DNA from: Bdellovibrionales bacterium RIFOXYD12_FULL_39_22
GTDB taxonomy: Bacteria > Bdellovibrionota > Bacteriovoracia > Bacteriovoracales > Bacteriovoracaceae
Length of the DNA stretch: 64,000 nt
Assembly: GCA_001770205.1 (NCBI GenBank)
Contig: MEQL01000050.1
Coordinates: 18,643 to 82,642 of the forward strand
Reading direction: 5' to 3'
Below are positions 1 to 9,900 of this stretch, one piece after another; the stretch's first letter is position 1; each line of letters begins with the position of its first letter. A program made the position numbers and the translations under genes. Below the pieces are notes generated by a model. That model made no database searches, was not told the DNA's origin, and worked only from the letters and a program-made list of their open reading frames with translations.

Positions 1-1
1 A

Positions 2-961
2 AATCTTTTTGAATATTTGATCGGATCGTTGCTGGCCCGTTATTTTAAGATTGAATCACTTTTTGTAAAATCCATAGAATCAACCTATCGACAACGTTTA
101 ATGAAGTATGAAGAGAATCTGCGGGCCAGTCACCCCTTGCTGCCTGCGCAATTGCAACTTTTAGCAAAAAAGACAGTGGAATCAGTGATTGAAAAAAAAG
201 AACTGTTACCGGCCAGAGTGGATGCTATCTTATTAACCGGTAAAATAATCTCATCACAGACGGAGGCCGTTGACGATTTACAGGAAGCAGATTTGGTATT
301 GGTGTCGGGATCTTCTAAAATTCCCGTCAGCATAAAACTTACCAAGGATGGAGCATTTGTTAACACTAAAAGTGGGGGAGTGCGTACATTTATTGAAAAA
401 TATTTTGCTAGTTTTTCTTCGGCCGCTAAATTTCAGGAGGAACTAAATAATGTTTTAGAGAGAAGTTTTTTTGAAATGGCCCATCTTCTGCACGAGATGG
501 CCGGCCTAGAGTTTAAAGGAAGTTTTGATGTTGAATGGCGTGAGGCCGGACTACCACTGTTGCCAGGCCAGCTGCCAGAGAAGATGAGTATGGTAGTGTT
601 GGCATATTATAATAAGTTGACAGAGGTAATATATCGAGGGGTCAATAGCTTCTATCAGGAAGATGTCGAGAAATTTCTTTCTTGCTTGATGCCAATTGTG
701 GGCCTGGGCAATAAACAAATGTTGCAGGTCAAATGTTTTTATAGCGGTGAGTTATATAATTATCGACAAACAATTATTCATTCTTATGACAAGGTTTTTA
801 CGGATAACGTAGGCGGACGAGCTTTAAGGATTGATTCGCTTTCGACTGGGAGTGGCCTATTTGAAATTGCTTTGCACGGTATGCGCTTACAGATTCGAGT
901 TAAGCCCATGAATCAATTTGTGCAACCATCTTTGAAGGTGAATTGTTCCGTGAGGTACTAA
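2..961 (+). CDS. Putative PD-(D/E)xK nuclease / restriction-enzyme-like protein (5' end outside window)
   Basis: The reading frame is open from the left edge, so the true start lies upstream; the first possible internal start is a TTG at 17. Counting from that TTG, the sequence runs from a helical N-terminus to a strand pair with D92 (in ADLVLV) and a following SIK with K107. This D-x(n)-(S/E)xK arrangement is seen in many type II restriction enzymes of the PD-(D/E)xK fold. It is followed by an N-T-K-S-G-G stretch, and the C-terminus ends on a strand containing QIRVKPMNQF. These are weak, family-level clues. The function is an inference, and no methyltransferase partner is visible in the window; one could lie upstream. 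It ends about 100 bp before the histidine kinase and shows no overlap or operon link with it. Confidence 0.4.
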   Translation, partial: NLFEYLIGSLLARYFKIESLFVKSIESTYRQRLMKYEENLRASHPLLPAQLQLLAKKTVESVIEKKELLPARVDAILLTGKIISSQTEAVDDLQEADLVLVSGSSKIPVSIKLTKDGAFVNTKSGGVRTFIEKYFASFSSAAKFQEELNNVLERSFFEMAHLLHEMAGLEFKGSFDVEWREAGLPLLPGQLPEKMSMVVLAYYNKLTEVIYRGVNSFYQEDVEKFLSCLMPIVGLGNKQMLQVKCFYSGELYNYRQTIIHSYDKVFTDNVGGRALRIDSLSTGSGLFEIALHGMRLQIRVKPMNQFVQPSLKVNCSVRY

Positions 962-1061
962 ATTATGGTTAATTAGTTATCCCTCTCTCTACGACCTTGT
1001 CGGAGTAGCTTTAAATCCATACGAAAAATAACATCTTTAAAATCTAAAATTACTTCACTAG

Positions 1062-3458
1062 ATGCTTGACTTCACTTCTGTAGGAAGAATAGGATTATAC
1101 AGAGATCACTTAATATTTATTGCGTTGATTTGGGTATTCAATTTGAAAAAGGATCTTTTAAAGAATATCTCCATTGCCGTTGTCTGTGCACTGGTGGCGT
1201 CAATAATCCTCCTTATTGCAGTTGACTCTTATCTAATAAATCAGGCCGAAAAGAATATAGAAAATTTATTACTTTCACATAAAGGAATTCACCAGTATGT
1301 GCAGCAAGATTTAATTCCATCTTTGGCCAAATATAAGAAAGGAAAAAAAATAGTTGAAGATTTTTATGCCCCAGAACTTTTTTCATCTTCTTATATAGTT
1401 CGCATGCAACACCAATACTATAACCAAGAATTAAAAAATATAGGCCACTCGGAGTTATATTACAAAATGGCCGCCAAGAATCCACGCAATGCAGTTAATC
1501 AGGCCTCGGAAATGGAGGTTGCCTTAATTGATAAATTTAATCGTGATCGTTCGCTAAAACGTTATAGCGATGTGATAAAAGTTAACGGGGCTCGCTTTCT
1601 CTACACTGCCATTCCGTTTCTAGAAAATAAAGAGCAGTGTCTTAATTGTCACGGCAAGAGAGAGGCCGCACCACGAGATTTGCAGGCAAGATATGCCGAT
1701 AGCGGAGGATGGGAAGAGAAATTAGGAGAGATTCGTGCGATTACTTCAATTATGGCCCCTCTTGAATATGACCGACATAACTTTTCCCTTTTTATATTCC
1801 TCTTTTCTGCGGGAACAGGGATTTTTGCGTTAGCGATGTTGGCACTTTTTAATCGACAACTTAGTCAGGAAGTTAGTCAGGCCGTTGATCAGATAAAGGA
1901 CGATGAAAAAAAATTCCGAAATTTTTTAGATTCTACTGCTAGTGCACCGTGGGAGTTAGATCTTGGGAGCGGCAAGTTTACCATGATGGGAGCGCAAATT
2001 GAAGTGATGTTGGGATATCCGACATCATCTTGGAAGCATATGGACGACTGGACTGGCCATTTACATCCTGAAGATCGAGAGGGAGCTTTGGCATTTTGCA
2101 AAATGGAGACGGCCGCCGGAAGAGATCATGATTTTATTTATCGAATGATTAACCAAAATGGTTCTGTGCGCTGGATTAGAGATATTGTTTCGGTGGTTAG
2201 TGGAAAAGATAAAATACCTAGTAAGCTAGTTGGCTTCATGCAAGATATTACCGCTCAAAAAGAGTTAGAGGCAGATAAAGAGAGATTAACGGCGCAATTG
2301 GTACACACGCAAAAATTGGAGGCCATTGGTACCTTGGCCGGAGGTATTGCTCACGATTTTAATAATATCCTAAGCGTTATTTTAGGCCATGCAGATTTGG
2401 CCAAAATGGATGTTCCTCGCCATAGCAACGCTTTAAATTCAATTGAGCAAATTAGAGTGGCCGGGAAGAGAGCGGCCGATTTAGTGCGACAAATTTTAAC
2501 TTTTAGTCGACAATCTTCAACCGAGAAAAAACTTTTTAATCCTTCCTCCATAATCAAGGAGGCACTAAAAATGTTGAGGGCATCTATTCCTTCGACAATA
2601 GATATCGTGGTGGATATTAACCCAAATTGTGGCCTTATCAATGCCAATCCCACTCAGTTACATCAGGTGGTAATGAACGTTTGTACAAATGCTTTTCATG
2701 CCATGGAAAAAAAAGGTGGGATACTTAGAGTTGAGTTTCATCTTGCAGATGATAATTTGATTGAACGATTGAAAAAAAATAGCGCCTTGCTTCCGGGTAA
2801 ATATTTAGAAATTTTGGTCTCAGATACCGGACATGGGATTAGGCCAGAAATTATTCACAAGATTTTTGATCCTTTTTTTACAACTAAAGAACAGGGGAAG
2901 GGAACCGGCCTGGGACTCTCTTCCGCCTACGGAATAATTAAAGATTTAGGTGGGATGGTAACTGTAGAGAGTGAAGTAGATAAGGGAAGCTCCTTTCACA
3001 TTTTGATACCAATTTGTAATTCTGCGGAGCAAGTTGAGGCAAGTGAGCAGGAGGCAGAGCTTCCTCGCGGAAATGAGCGCTTACTGTTTGTTGATGATGA
3101 GCCACTTTTGCTGGAAATGGGAAAATCTATTTTGGAGAGATTTGGCTATTCAGTGACGGCATGTCAATGTGGGTTGGAGGCGTTAGAGTTATTTATAAAG
3201 AGGCCTGCTGATTTTGACCTAGTAATTACCGATCAAACAATGCCAGGGATGACGGGATTTGAATTGGCCGAGCGGATAATAAAAATCAATTCTCAAGTTC
3301 CCATCATTCTTTGCACTGGCCATAGCGAAGGCCTTACTCGCGAACTTACAAAACGTCACGGTATAGTAGAGTTTGCTCTTAAACCACTTACTCGGGAGAT
3401 GTTGGCAAAATTAGTGCGAGAAGCATTAGATAGCAAAAACGCCGGCCGTCCTGGGTAA
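1062..3458 (+). CDS. Membrane hybrid sensor histidine kinase with CxxCH haem-type sensor domain
   Basis: This is a two-component hybrid kinase of 798 residues. An N-terminal membrane segment (about 30-57) precedes a periplasmic DUF3365/Tll0287-like sensor region carrying CLNCH at residues 193-197, a c-type haem attachment motif. A second membrane segment (about 242-262) leads to a PAS domain (about 280-400). The HisKA domain has its phospho-acceptor H431 in GGIAHDFNN, and the HATPase has a GTGLGLSS G-box. A C-terminal receiver (about 670-790) has VDDE and phospho-acceptor D724 in ITDQTMPG. The start is uncertain: the ATG at 1062 has no clear ribosome site, and TTG codons at 1125 and 1143 are alternatives that would still keep the first membrane helix. 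There is no adjacent response regulator with an output domain. The last 33 bp overlap the convergent hydantoinase gene. Confidence 0.85.
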   Translation: MLDFTSVGRIGLYRDHLIFIALIWVFNLKKDLLKNISIAVVCALVASIILLIAVDSYLINQAEKNIENLLLSHKGIHQYVQQDLIPSLAKYKKGKKIVEDFYAPELFSSSYIVRMQHQYYNQELKNIGHSELYYKMAAKNPRNAVNQASEMEVALIDKFNRDRSLKRYSDVIKVNGARFLYTAIPFLENKEQCLNCHGKREAAPRDLQARYADSGGWEEKLGEIRAITSIMAPLEYDRHNFSLFIFLFSAGTGIFALAMLALFNRQLSQEVSQAVDQIKDDEKKFRNFLDSTASAPWELDLGSGKFTMMGAQIEVMLGYPTSSWKHMDDWTGHLHPEDREGALAFCKMETAAGRDHDFIYRMINQNGSVRWIRDIVSVVSGKDKIPSKLVGFMQDITAQKELEADKERLTAQLVHTQKLEAIGTLAGGIAHDFNNILSVILGHADLAKMDVPRHSNALNSIEQIRVAGKRAADLVRQILTFSRQSSTEKKLFNPSSIIKEALKMLRASIPSTIDIVVDINPNCGLINANPTQLHQVVMNVCTNAFHAMEKKGGILRVEFHLADDNLIERLKKNSALLPGKYLEILVSDTGHGIRPEIIHKIFDPFFTTKEQGKGTGLGLSSAYGIIKDLGGMVTVESEVDKGSSFHILIPICNSAEQVEASEQEAELPRGNERLLFVDDEPLLLEMGKSILERFGYSVTACQCGLEALELFIKRPADFDLVITDQTMPGMTGFELAERIIKINSQVPIILCTGHSEGLTRELTKRHGIVEFALKPLTREMLAKLVREALDSKNAGRPG

Positions 3459-4826
3459 ATAACGGCCTCTTCCTTTTTGTATTCGACATTGACCTTGTAC
3501 GACGGCCAACTGGCCCTGGGCCACAATGGTGTGACACTTTCCAGTAACATTTACTCCTTCATAGGGAGAGTAGTCACAGAGAGAATGTAGATTTTTATAA
3601 GTTATAGTGTGTTTTTTTTCTGGATCAAAAATAACCAGATCCGCATCAGCGCCTCTGGCAATAAGGCCTTTTTTTGGATAGAGTCCAAAAATTTTTGCCG
3701 GATTAGAAGAGGTTAGTTGTACAAAACGAGAAAGAGGCATGTTGCGTTTGATCACTCCTTCAGAAAATAAAAGTTCCATTCGATTTTCTACTCCCGGAAT
3801 GCCGTTGGGAATTTGGGTGAAATTATTAATTCCACGCCTTTTATCTTTTAACCAAAAGGGGCAATGATCGGTGGCCACCGTAGAAATCGTGCCTTCTTCT
3901 AAACCTTGCCATAATCCGACACAATCGGCAGGAGAACGCAGCGGTGGACTTAGAATGTATTTTGCCGCTTCATCAAAAGTTTGCTTTGAATAGTGAGAGT
4001 TGTCTAATAGCAGATATTGTGGACATGTTTCGGCCAGGAGAGGAATGCCCAATTTTTTTGCCGCTGCTATTTTGGCCAATCCTTCTTGTGAACTGAGATG
4101 AACTATATAGCAGGGGACTTGGTATTTATGAGATAAATTAATTGCCTTTTCAATTGCGGTAACTTCTGCAGCAATTGGGCGTGAGAGATGGTGAAATTGA
4201 GGCCCACTCATTTGGCCTTTGATAAGTTGTTTGATGTTTTCGTTGATAGTCTCTCCCACTTCAGCGTGTAGCGTGATAAGAAATCCTAGTTTGGCAGATA
4301 GTGCAAAAAGTGTCGAAAATTCTTCTAGCGTTAGTCGCATGTTATCGTAGGCCATAAAGGTTTTAAAGGAAGTCACCCCTTCTTTCATTAGGTGTATAAT
4401 CTCTTCTTCCGTAGATGAGTCGATTTGCGTTAGAGAAACATGAAAGGCGTAATCAATATGGCAGTTATTTTTTGCTAACTTCATCCAGTGCTCGAAAGCG
4501 GAAATAGCGGTTTCTCCTTTGGTTTGATTGGCAAAATCAATAAGGGTGGTGGTTCCACCGTGAAGTGCTGCCAGCGTACCGCTCTCAAAAGAGTCGGATG
4601 CTGTAAAATCTTTTATGGGAAGATCCAAATGCGTATGAACATCCACTCCTCCTGGGAAGAGGTACATATTGCGAGCGTCGATTATTTGGGTTTGGGCGGT
4701 TGCTAAATTTTTGGCATTTGCTCCCACTTCGCAAATTATGCCATTTTCGATAAATAGATCACTGGCCATAAAATTGACACTGTCGCTGTTTACAATTTTA
4801 CCATTGGTGATAAGAAGGGATTCCAT
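3426..4826 (-). CDS. hydA: Dihydropyrimidinase / D-hydantoinase
   Basis: This is an amidohydrolase of 466 residues that opens dihydropyrimidine or hydantoin rings, normally the second step of reductive pyrimidine breakdown. Visible metal ligands are DVHTH (H64, H66), K155 in SFKTF (the lysine that is carboxylated in this family), H187 in LHAE, H243 in VHLSS and D320 in TDHCP. Length and domain layout are normal for the family. The ATG at 4826 follows a GGAG at good spacing on the minus strand. No dihydropyrimidine dehydrogenase or beta-ureidopropionase is next to it, so a hydantoinase or phenylhydantoinase role is equally possible. Its 3' end runs 33 bp into the convergent kinase gene. Confidence 0.87.
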   Translation of the reverse strand: MESLLITNGKIVNSDSVNFMASDLFIENGIICEVGANAKNLATAQTQIIDARNMYLFPGGVDVHTHLDLPIKDFTASDSFESGTLAALHGGTTTLIDFANQTKGETAISAFEHWMKLAKNNCHIDYAFHVSLTQIDSSTEEEIIHLMKEGVTSFKTFMAYDNMRLTLEEFSTLFALSAKLGFLITLHAEVGETINENIKQLIKGQMSGPQFHHLSRPIAAEVTAIEKAINLSHKYQVPCYIVHLSSQEGLAKIAAAKKLGIPLLAETCPQYLLLDNSHYSKQTFDEAAKYILSPPLRSPADCVGLWQGLEEGTISTVATDHCPFWLKDKRRGINNFTQIPNGIPGVENRMELLFSEGVIKRNMPLSRFVQLTSSNPAKIFGLYPKKGLIARGADADLVIFDPEKKHTITYKNLHSLCDYSPYEGVNVTGKCHTIVAQGQLAVVQGQCRIQKGRGRYLPRTAGVFAI

Positions 4827-4987
4827 AAGTTGTACTCCGAAATTGGTAGAGGGGGGGATATCTCTCTTTTTGTTTTATATTATCCCAAAATTGAAACAAT
4901 TCAAATGAACTATTCATACAATCGATTGCTACAATCGAGAAAACATTTGTTCCCAGCGTTTTGTTCCTGGGAGGTGGGGGAGGCGTA

Positions 4988-5437
4988 ATGAATTTTTTAA
5001 CTCAAAGTGCCTTGACAGTTGTATCGTTTGTTATTTTTTTGTTTCCACTAACTTCTGTGGCCATTTGCCGAATCGAGATGCGTGATACCATTTTTGAGGG
5101 AGAAGTCGATCGAAATGTATCGGTAGTGGAGGTTCGAAAAGTCTCCGCTCCTGGCGATCGTCTTACGAGTTACGTCGTGAAGGATAAGTCAAGTTTAGTG
5201 GATGAGTGGAGCGAATCGGTCAGTATCACTAACGATAGTGTTAGGGAAATTGTTTTTGATTCAGATCACATAGATGTCTACACCGTTCCCTATAACGTTG
5301 ATCAACTGCTTAATAGGTATCAGATGGAGGATTCGGGGACAGTGTCATTTAAGGTGGCGCGCGGATCTTCCTGTTCGACGCTAGAGAAATCTTTAGCTTA
5401 TTTTTTTGTGGTAGAACTTTTTTATCGGGATATGTGA
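4988..5437 (+). CDS. Small exported hypothetical protein
   Basis: This is a 149-residue protein of no recognised family. The ATG at 4988 is preferred over an in-frame TTG at 4961 because a purine-rich GGGGGAGG lies just ahead of it. A hydrophobic N-terminus (about residues 8-27, ending near TSVA) looks like a Sec signal peptide. The mature part begins with a cysteine (AICR) and has a second cysteine near the C-terminus, so a disulfide is possible. The mature part appears beta-rich. The gene overlaps nothing real, but its stop lies 35 bp before the small receiver-like gene, which suggests co-transcription. Confidence 0.55.
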   Translation: MNFLTQSALTVVSFVIFLFPLTSVAICRIEMRDTIFEGEVDRNVSVVEVRKVSAPGDRLTSYVVKDKSSLVDEWSESVSITNDSVREIVFDSDHIDVYTVPYNVDQLLNRYQMEDSGTVSFKVARGSSCSTLEKSLAYFFVVELFYRDM

Positions 5438-5472
5438 TTAAAAAATGTGATCTGAAAGAGGAGCGTGGTTGT

Positions 5473-5697
5473 ATGAGTAGAAGTTTTCCGAAAGTGTTGG
5501 TGGTAGATGATGATCCGAATATTCTGGCCGTAGTTCCTAGGTATCTGTTGCCGCAAGGAATCAAGACGGAAGTGGCCACTCAGATTGTTGATCTTTGTGA
5601 CTGTTTTGTGGATAAGATTCGTCTTAAAAATAGTTTGGCCCAGGCAACTTTTAAGGCCATTGAGCGTTTTGCTTCAGAGAACCGATTGGCCGCTTGA
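5473..5697 (+). CDS. Truncated response-regulator receiver-like protein (remnant)
   Basis: This 74-residue frame opens with a typical receiver beginning, KVLVVDDDPNI, giving the acidic pocket aspartates and the first helix. It then departs from the family after about 35 residues. The phospho-acceptor aspartate strand (usual pattern DxxMP), the conserved Ser/Thr and the conserved Lys-Pro are all missing. The last 35 residues form a basic/hydrophobic helix. A full receiver is about 120 residues, so the sequence looks like a receiver with its middle deleted. The ATG at 5473 has AAGAGGAG about 11 bases upstream, so it may still be translated. It cannot be phosphorylated in the normal way; it is either a decaying gene or a small binding protein derived from a receiver. 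Confidence 0.5.
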   Translation: MSRSFPKVLVVDDDPNILAVVPRYLLPQGIKTEVATQIVDLCDCFVDKIRLKNSLAQATFKAIERFASENRLAA

Positions 5698-5728
5698 TAA
5701 TTGGCGGTAAATATGTTCACATACCTTC

Positions 5729-6970
5729 ATGTTTAGATTTATGATTTTTCTTCAGATCACTTTGTTGACGGCCTCGGCCAGTTTATTGGCGCAGCTGACA
5801 ACTCTTCCAGAACTTTATAAAAAAGCAGCAACCTCCGCAGCAACTATTGCAATGAGTGAGAGTCGAATAGCACAAAAAGATGCTAAGCTGGAGCAAATAA
5901 AAGGCGAATATTTGCCAATGGTTTCTTTGGCAACCAATTATGCGATAGAAGATGGTGCCCATCAGGGAAAGATTGCGCTCTCTCAGTCGCTTTATAATGG
6001 TGGAAAAAGTTTAGCTTCGTGGCAGATAGTAAAAATTGAAAAAAAATTAGAAGAGTATAATTTTTTGAAAGCGCAAGTAAAACTCTATTTAGAAGTTGCC
6101 ACTGCCTTTTTCAAATATCACTCTGCCGGGCAAGATATGATAAATTTACAGGCCTCAATTGAGCTTACTAATAAACGTTTAATGGAACTCAAGCAGCGTC
6201 GTGCCATTGGGCGATCTCGCCAAGGTGAAGTTTTAATGGCCGAATCTCAATTATATATTGCGAAGTCTCAGATCTCTCTTGCACAGGGACAGCAGGGCGA
6301 GGCCCAGCGGGCCTTGCAATTACTAACGAATATATCTTCCGATGAACTTACTATGGGAGGAAGTTTTTCAGAGAAATTGGAAGAGGTAAAAGACGTAGAG
6401 GAATATTTATCGAAGATCGATGCTCATCCAGAGGTCGTGGCGCAAACGCTAGATTATGAATTGAAAATTAAGGCCCAAAGCAAGGTGCAAAAAGGGCATT
6501 ATCCGAAAGTCGATTTAATTGGAAATTATTATCTCTGGCGCAGTGATACTTCTGGCGGGGTAACTAGTGGCAATGATGATTGGGATTTGTCCCTGGGTAT
6601 TTCATTGCCGCTTTACAGTGGAGGGACGACTGCGGCGCAAGTTAAGGAGACCTCCGCACAGGCGGTAGAAAGTAAGTGGCAATTAGAAGAGACAAAAAAG
6701 GTACTTCGTTTTAATATAAAAAATCGCTATGAGAGTCTAAAAAATTTGCGACAGCAATTATTGTTATTAGAGCAAGCGCTATTGGCCGCGGAGAAAAATT
6801 ATAAAGAGCAAGAACGAGATTATCACCATTCGCTCGTTACTACGCTGGAACTGTTACAGGCGGTGAATAGTTATCAAGAGGCCAAGCGTTCCATGGATAA
6901 AATGAAATTTCAAACGTTCTTGGCATTAGAGGAATTGAAGGCCGCGGCCTTTGAAATTCCCCAGTTTTGA
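5729..6970 (+). CDS. TolC-family outer-membrane efflux protein
   Basis: This is a 413-residue outer-membrane channel protein of the TolC/OEP family. It has a signal peptide (about residues 1-20, ending SLLAQL) and two long helical repeats, each followed by a strand pair. The second repeat shows the family-typical DWDLSLGISLPLYSGG and the first LSQSLYNGGKS. It would form the trimeric exit duct for the RND pump encoded immediately downstream. The stop codon overlaps a possible TTG of that gene, so the two are translationally close. Family assignment is clear; the substrate is unknown. Confidence 0.85.
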   Translation: MFRFMIFLQITLLTASASLLAQLTTLPELYKKAATSAATIAMSESRIAQKDAKLEQIKGEYLPMVSLATNYAIEDGAHQGKIALSQSLYNGGKSLASWQIVKIEKKLEEYNFLKAQVKLYLEVATAFFKYHSAGQDMINLQASIELTNKRLMELKQRRAIGRSRQGEVLMAESQLYIAKSQISLAQGQQGEAQRALQLLTNISSDELTMGGSFSEKLEEVKDVEEYLSKIDAHPEVVAQTLDYELKIKAQSKVQKGHYPKVDLIGNYYLWRSDTSGGVTSGNDDWDLSLGISLPLYSGGTTAAQVKETSAQAVESKWQLEETKKVLRFNIKNRYESLKNLRQQLLLLEQALLAAEKNYKEQERDYHHSLVTTLELLQAVNSYQEAKRSMDKMKFQTFLALEELKAAAFEIPQF

Positions 6971-6984
6971 TTTGGAGTCTAAAA

Positions 6985-9900
6985 TTGAATTCGTCATTTT
7001 CACTATCTGCTATTGCTATTAGAAACCATGTTTTTTCTTGGATGCTAATGTTAGGACTTATCCTTTTTGGGGCCATCTCTTTTTCTGAAATGGGAGTTAG
7101 TCAGATGCCCGATGTCGATTCTCCCATGGTTAATATTAGCATGAGCTTAGAAGGTGCTTCGCCAGAAGTTATGGAAATTGATGTTGTTGATGAGATAGAA
7201 AGCTCTCTTTCTGCAGTATCCGGAATTAAGTCAATGTCTTCAAGTGCCCGAGTGGGAAGTGCTTCGATTACTTTGGAGTTTGATTTAGACAAAGACATAG
7301 ATGTTGCCGTACAGGAGATTCAGACGGTACTAAGTAAAATCCAGCGTCGTTTACCAGACGGAATGGATCCTCCTTCTATACGTAAATCTAATCCGGAAGA
7401 CCAACCCATTTTGTGGATTAGTGCTAGTTCTTCTAAAATGTCTAAGTATGATTTGATGACGCTAGTACGAGACAGAGTACAAAATCGTTTTTCAACTTTG
7501 GAAGGAGTTGCCGAAGTAAATTTGATGGGACTTCCAGATCCCTATTTGCGAGTATGGTTATCAGAAAAAAAACTTGATCAATATCAACTTACAGTAAGTG
7601 ATGTAATCAATACTATTGAAAGTGAGCATTTTGAGCGCCCTGGTGGACGTATTGCCGATGAGCGGCGAGAGTTAAATATTCGCACTAAAGGAGAAGCGAC
7701 TTCGTTAGAGGATTTTCAAAATATTACCATCAATAAACGTGGTGGCTCGCTTATCTATACCCCGATTGCCCTGAAAGAGGTGACGGCAATTGAAGTGGGA
7801 ACGGAAGAAATTCGTAATGTCAGTCGAGCACAGGGAGAGTCGGCCATTGGTATCGGAATAAAAAAGAGGCCTGGTTCTAATGCGGTCAAAGTTGCTAAGG
7901 CCGTTAAAAAGCAGATTGCCTTACTGACTAAGGAGTTACCCGTAGGAGTGGAGTTGGCCATTCGCTTCGATAACACTATCTTTATTGAAGAATCTATTTC
8001 GGAGTTAAATTTTACATTGGTATTATCGGCAATTTTAACTTCGCTGGTTTGTTGGCTTTTTTTGGGTTCATTTTCTTCTACGATAAATATTGTTCTGGCC
8101 ATTCCGACCTCGGTTATTGGCTCTTTTATTTTTTTGCGCCTTTTTGGTTTTACTTTGAACACGTTTACGTTACTGGGATTATCTTTGGCCATTGGAGTAG
8201 TCGTTGATGATGCCATTATGGTTTTGGAAAATATCGTTCGCCATAAACAGATGGGAAAAAACAAAGTTAAGGCCGCGCTTGATGGCTCTCAAGAGATTTG
8301 GTTGGCGGCCATTGCTACTACCGCGGCAATTATGGCCATCTTTATTCCGGTGGCCTTTATGGACGGAATTATTGGTAAATACTTTTTACAATTTGGAGTA
8401 ACTTTATCGGTGGCCGTCGCTTTGTCATTGCTGGAAGCGATTACTCTTACTCCTATGCGCTGCTCTCGTTTTTTAGAAGTGGCCCCTCGGCGTTCGCTGC
8501 TTGGGCGAATGATGGAGAGCACCATTTTAATATCTACTACTGGGTATAAGAATGCTTTGACAAAAATATTAAACTATCCTGTTCTTGCCATTGTTGTGGC
8601 CTCTTTGTTTTTTGCCTCTACTTTGTGGATTGGAAAGATTTTAAAAAAGGAGTTTGTTCCTGAACAAGATCAAGGACGTTTAATGATTCGAATCAAAACG
8701 CCAGTGGGATCTTCCTTCGCTTTCACGGATCAAAAGGTTAAGGCCGTGGAAGAATATTTGGCCACACAACCAGACATTAAAAGCTATTTTACTTCCTCCG
8801 GAGGACATGGTGGAGGGGGTGTTAACTCGGGTATGGCCTTTGTTACTTTTGTGGATCAAGACAAAAGAAAGCATTCACTAAAAAAACTGCAAGAAATTTT
8901 TCGAGAGGATTTAAAAAAAATCAAAGGGGCCCGCATTAATATTCAAAATCCATCTATGTCTTTTACCGGTGGACGTGGTGGTTTTCCTGTAGAGTTTTCG
9001 TTACGAGGGCCAGACTGGAATCAACTTATTATCTATGCCAAGCGGATGACGCAAGCGTTGGAGGAGAGTGGAAAGTTAGTCGATGTTGATACTAATTTTG
9101 AAGATGGAATGCCGGAAGTGCAGGTTATTCCAAATAGAGAACGCGCACGGGCCCGCGGGGTAGAAATTGCAGATATTTCACAAATTATTAGTACCATGAT
9201 GGGAAATGCGGTGGCCGGCAAGTATTCCAAGGATGGCCGTCGATTTGATATAGTTGTCGGTTTGCCACTGTCGGATAAGATTTCGATAGAGGCCATTAAA
9301 AGAATAAAAATCCGCAATAATCGGGGAGAACTTATTCGTTTATCTGAAGTGGTTGAGGTAGTGGAGACCACAGGATTGCAGGCCATTTCTCGCGAAGATC
9401 ACCAGCGGGCCATCTCTATTTGGAGCAATATTGCGCAAGGAAGTTCGCAGGCGGAAGCTATATCTGAGGTACAAAAAATTGCCAAGCAACTTTTGCCAGA
9501 GGGGTATTTTGTGGCCATGTCTGGAAGTGCAAAAACTTTTGGAGAATCTTTTTCTAGCTTAATTTTTGCGCTTCTTTTTGGAATTGTAATTTCTTATATG
9601 ATATTGGGGTCTCAGTTTAATAGTTTTATTCACCCGTTGACGATTTTAGTGGCCTTGCCTTTTAGTGTTTCAGGGGCGTTTATTGCACTCCTAATGGGCG
9701 GCCAATCTCTTAACGTTTATAGCATGATCGGACTAATTTTATTAATGGGTATTGTGAAGAAAAATTCTATTTTGCTGGTGGAATTTACCAATCAGTTAAA
9801 AGAGAGAGGCCGTTCTACTCACGAGGCATTACTGGAGGCCTGCCCAATTCGTCTACGCCCTATTCTTATGACTTCTATTTCTACTGTAGTCGGGGCCATT

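Noticed and set aside
4908..4945. ACAATCGA repeated twice between hydA and the gene at 4988
   Set aside because: Only two 8-base copies; expected often enough by chance in AT-rich DNA.
4955..4980. Hairpin TCCCAG/CTGGGA near the ribosome site of the gene at 4988
   Set aside because: Short stem, and the actual ribosome site lies just beyond it; not enough to call a riboswitch or translational switch.
7755..8264. 169-codon frame antisense to the RND gene
   Set aside because: Lies entirely within a clear RND coding region; composition reflects the complementary strand.
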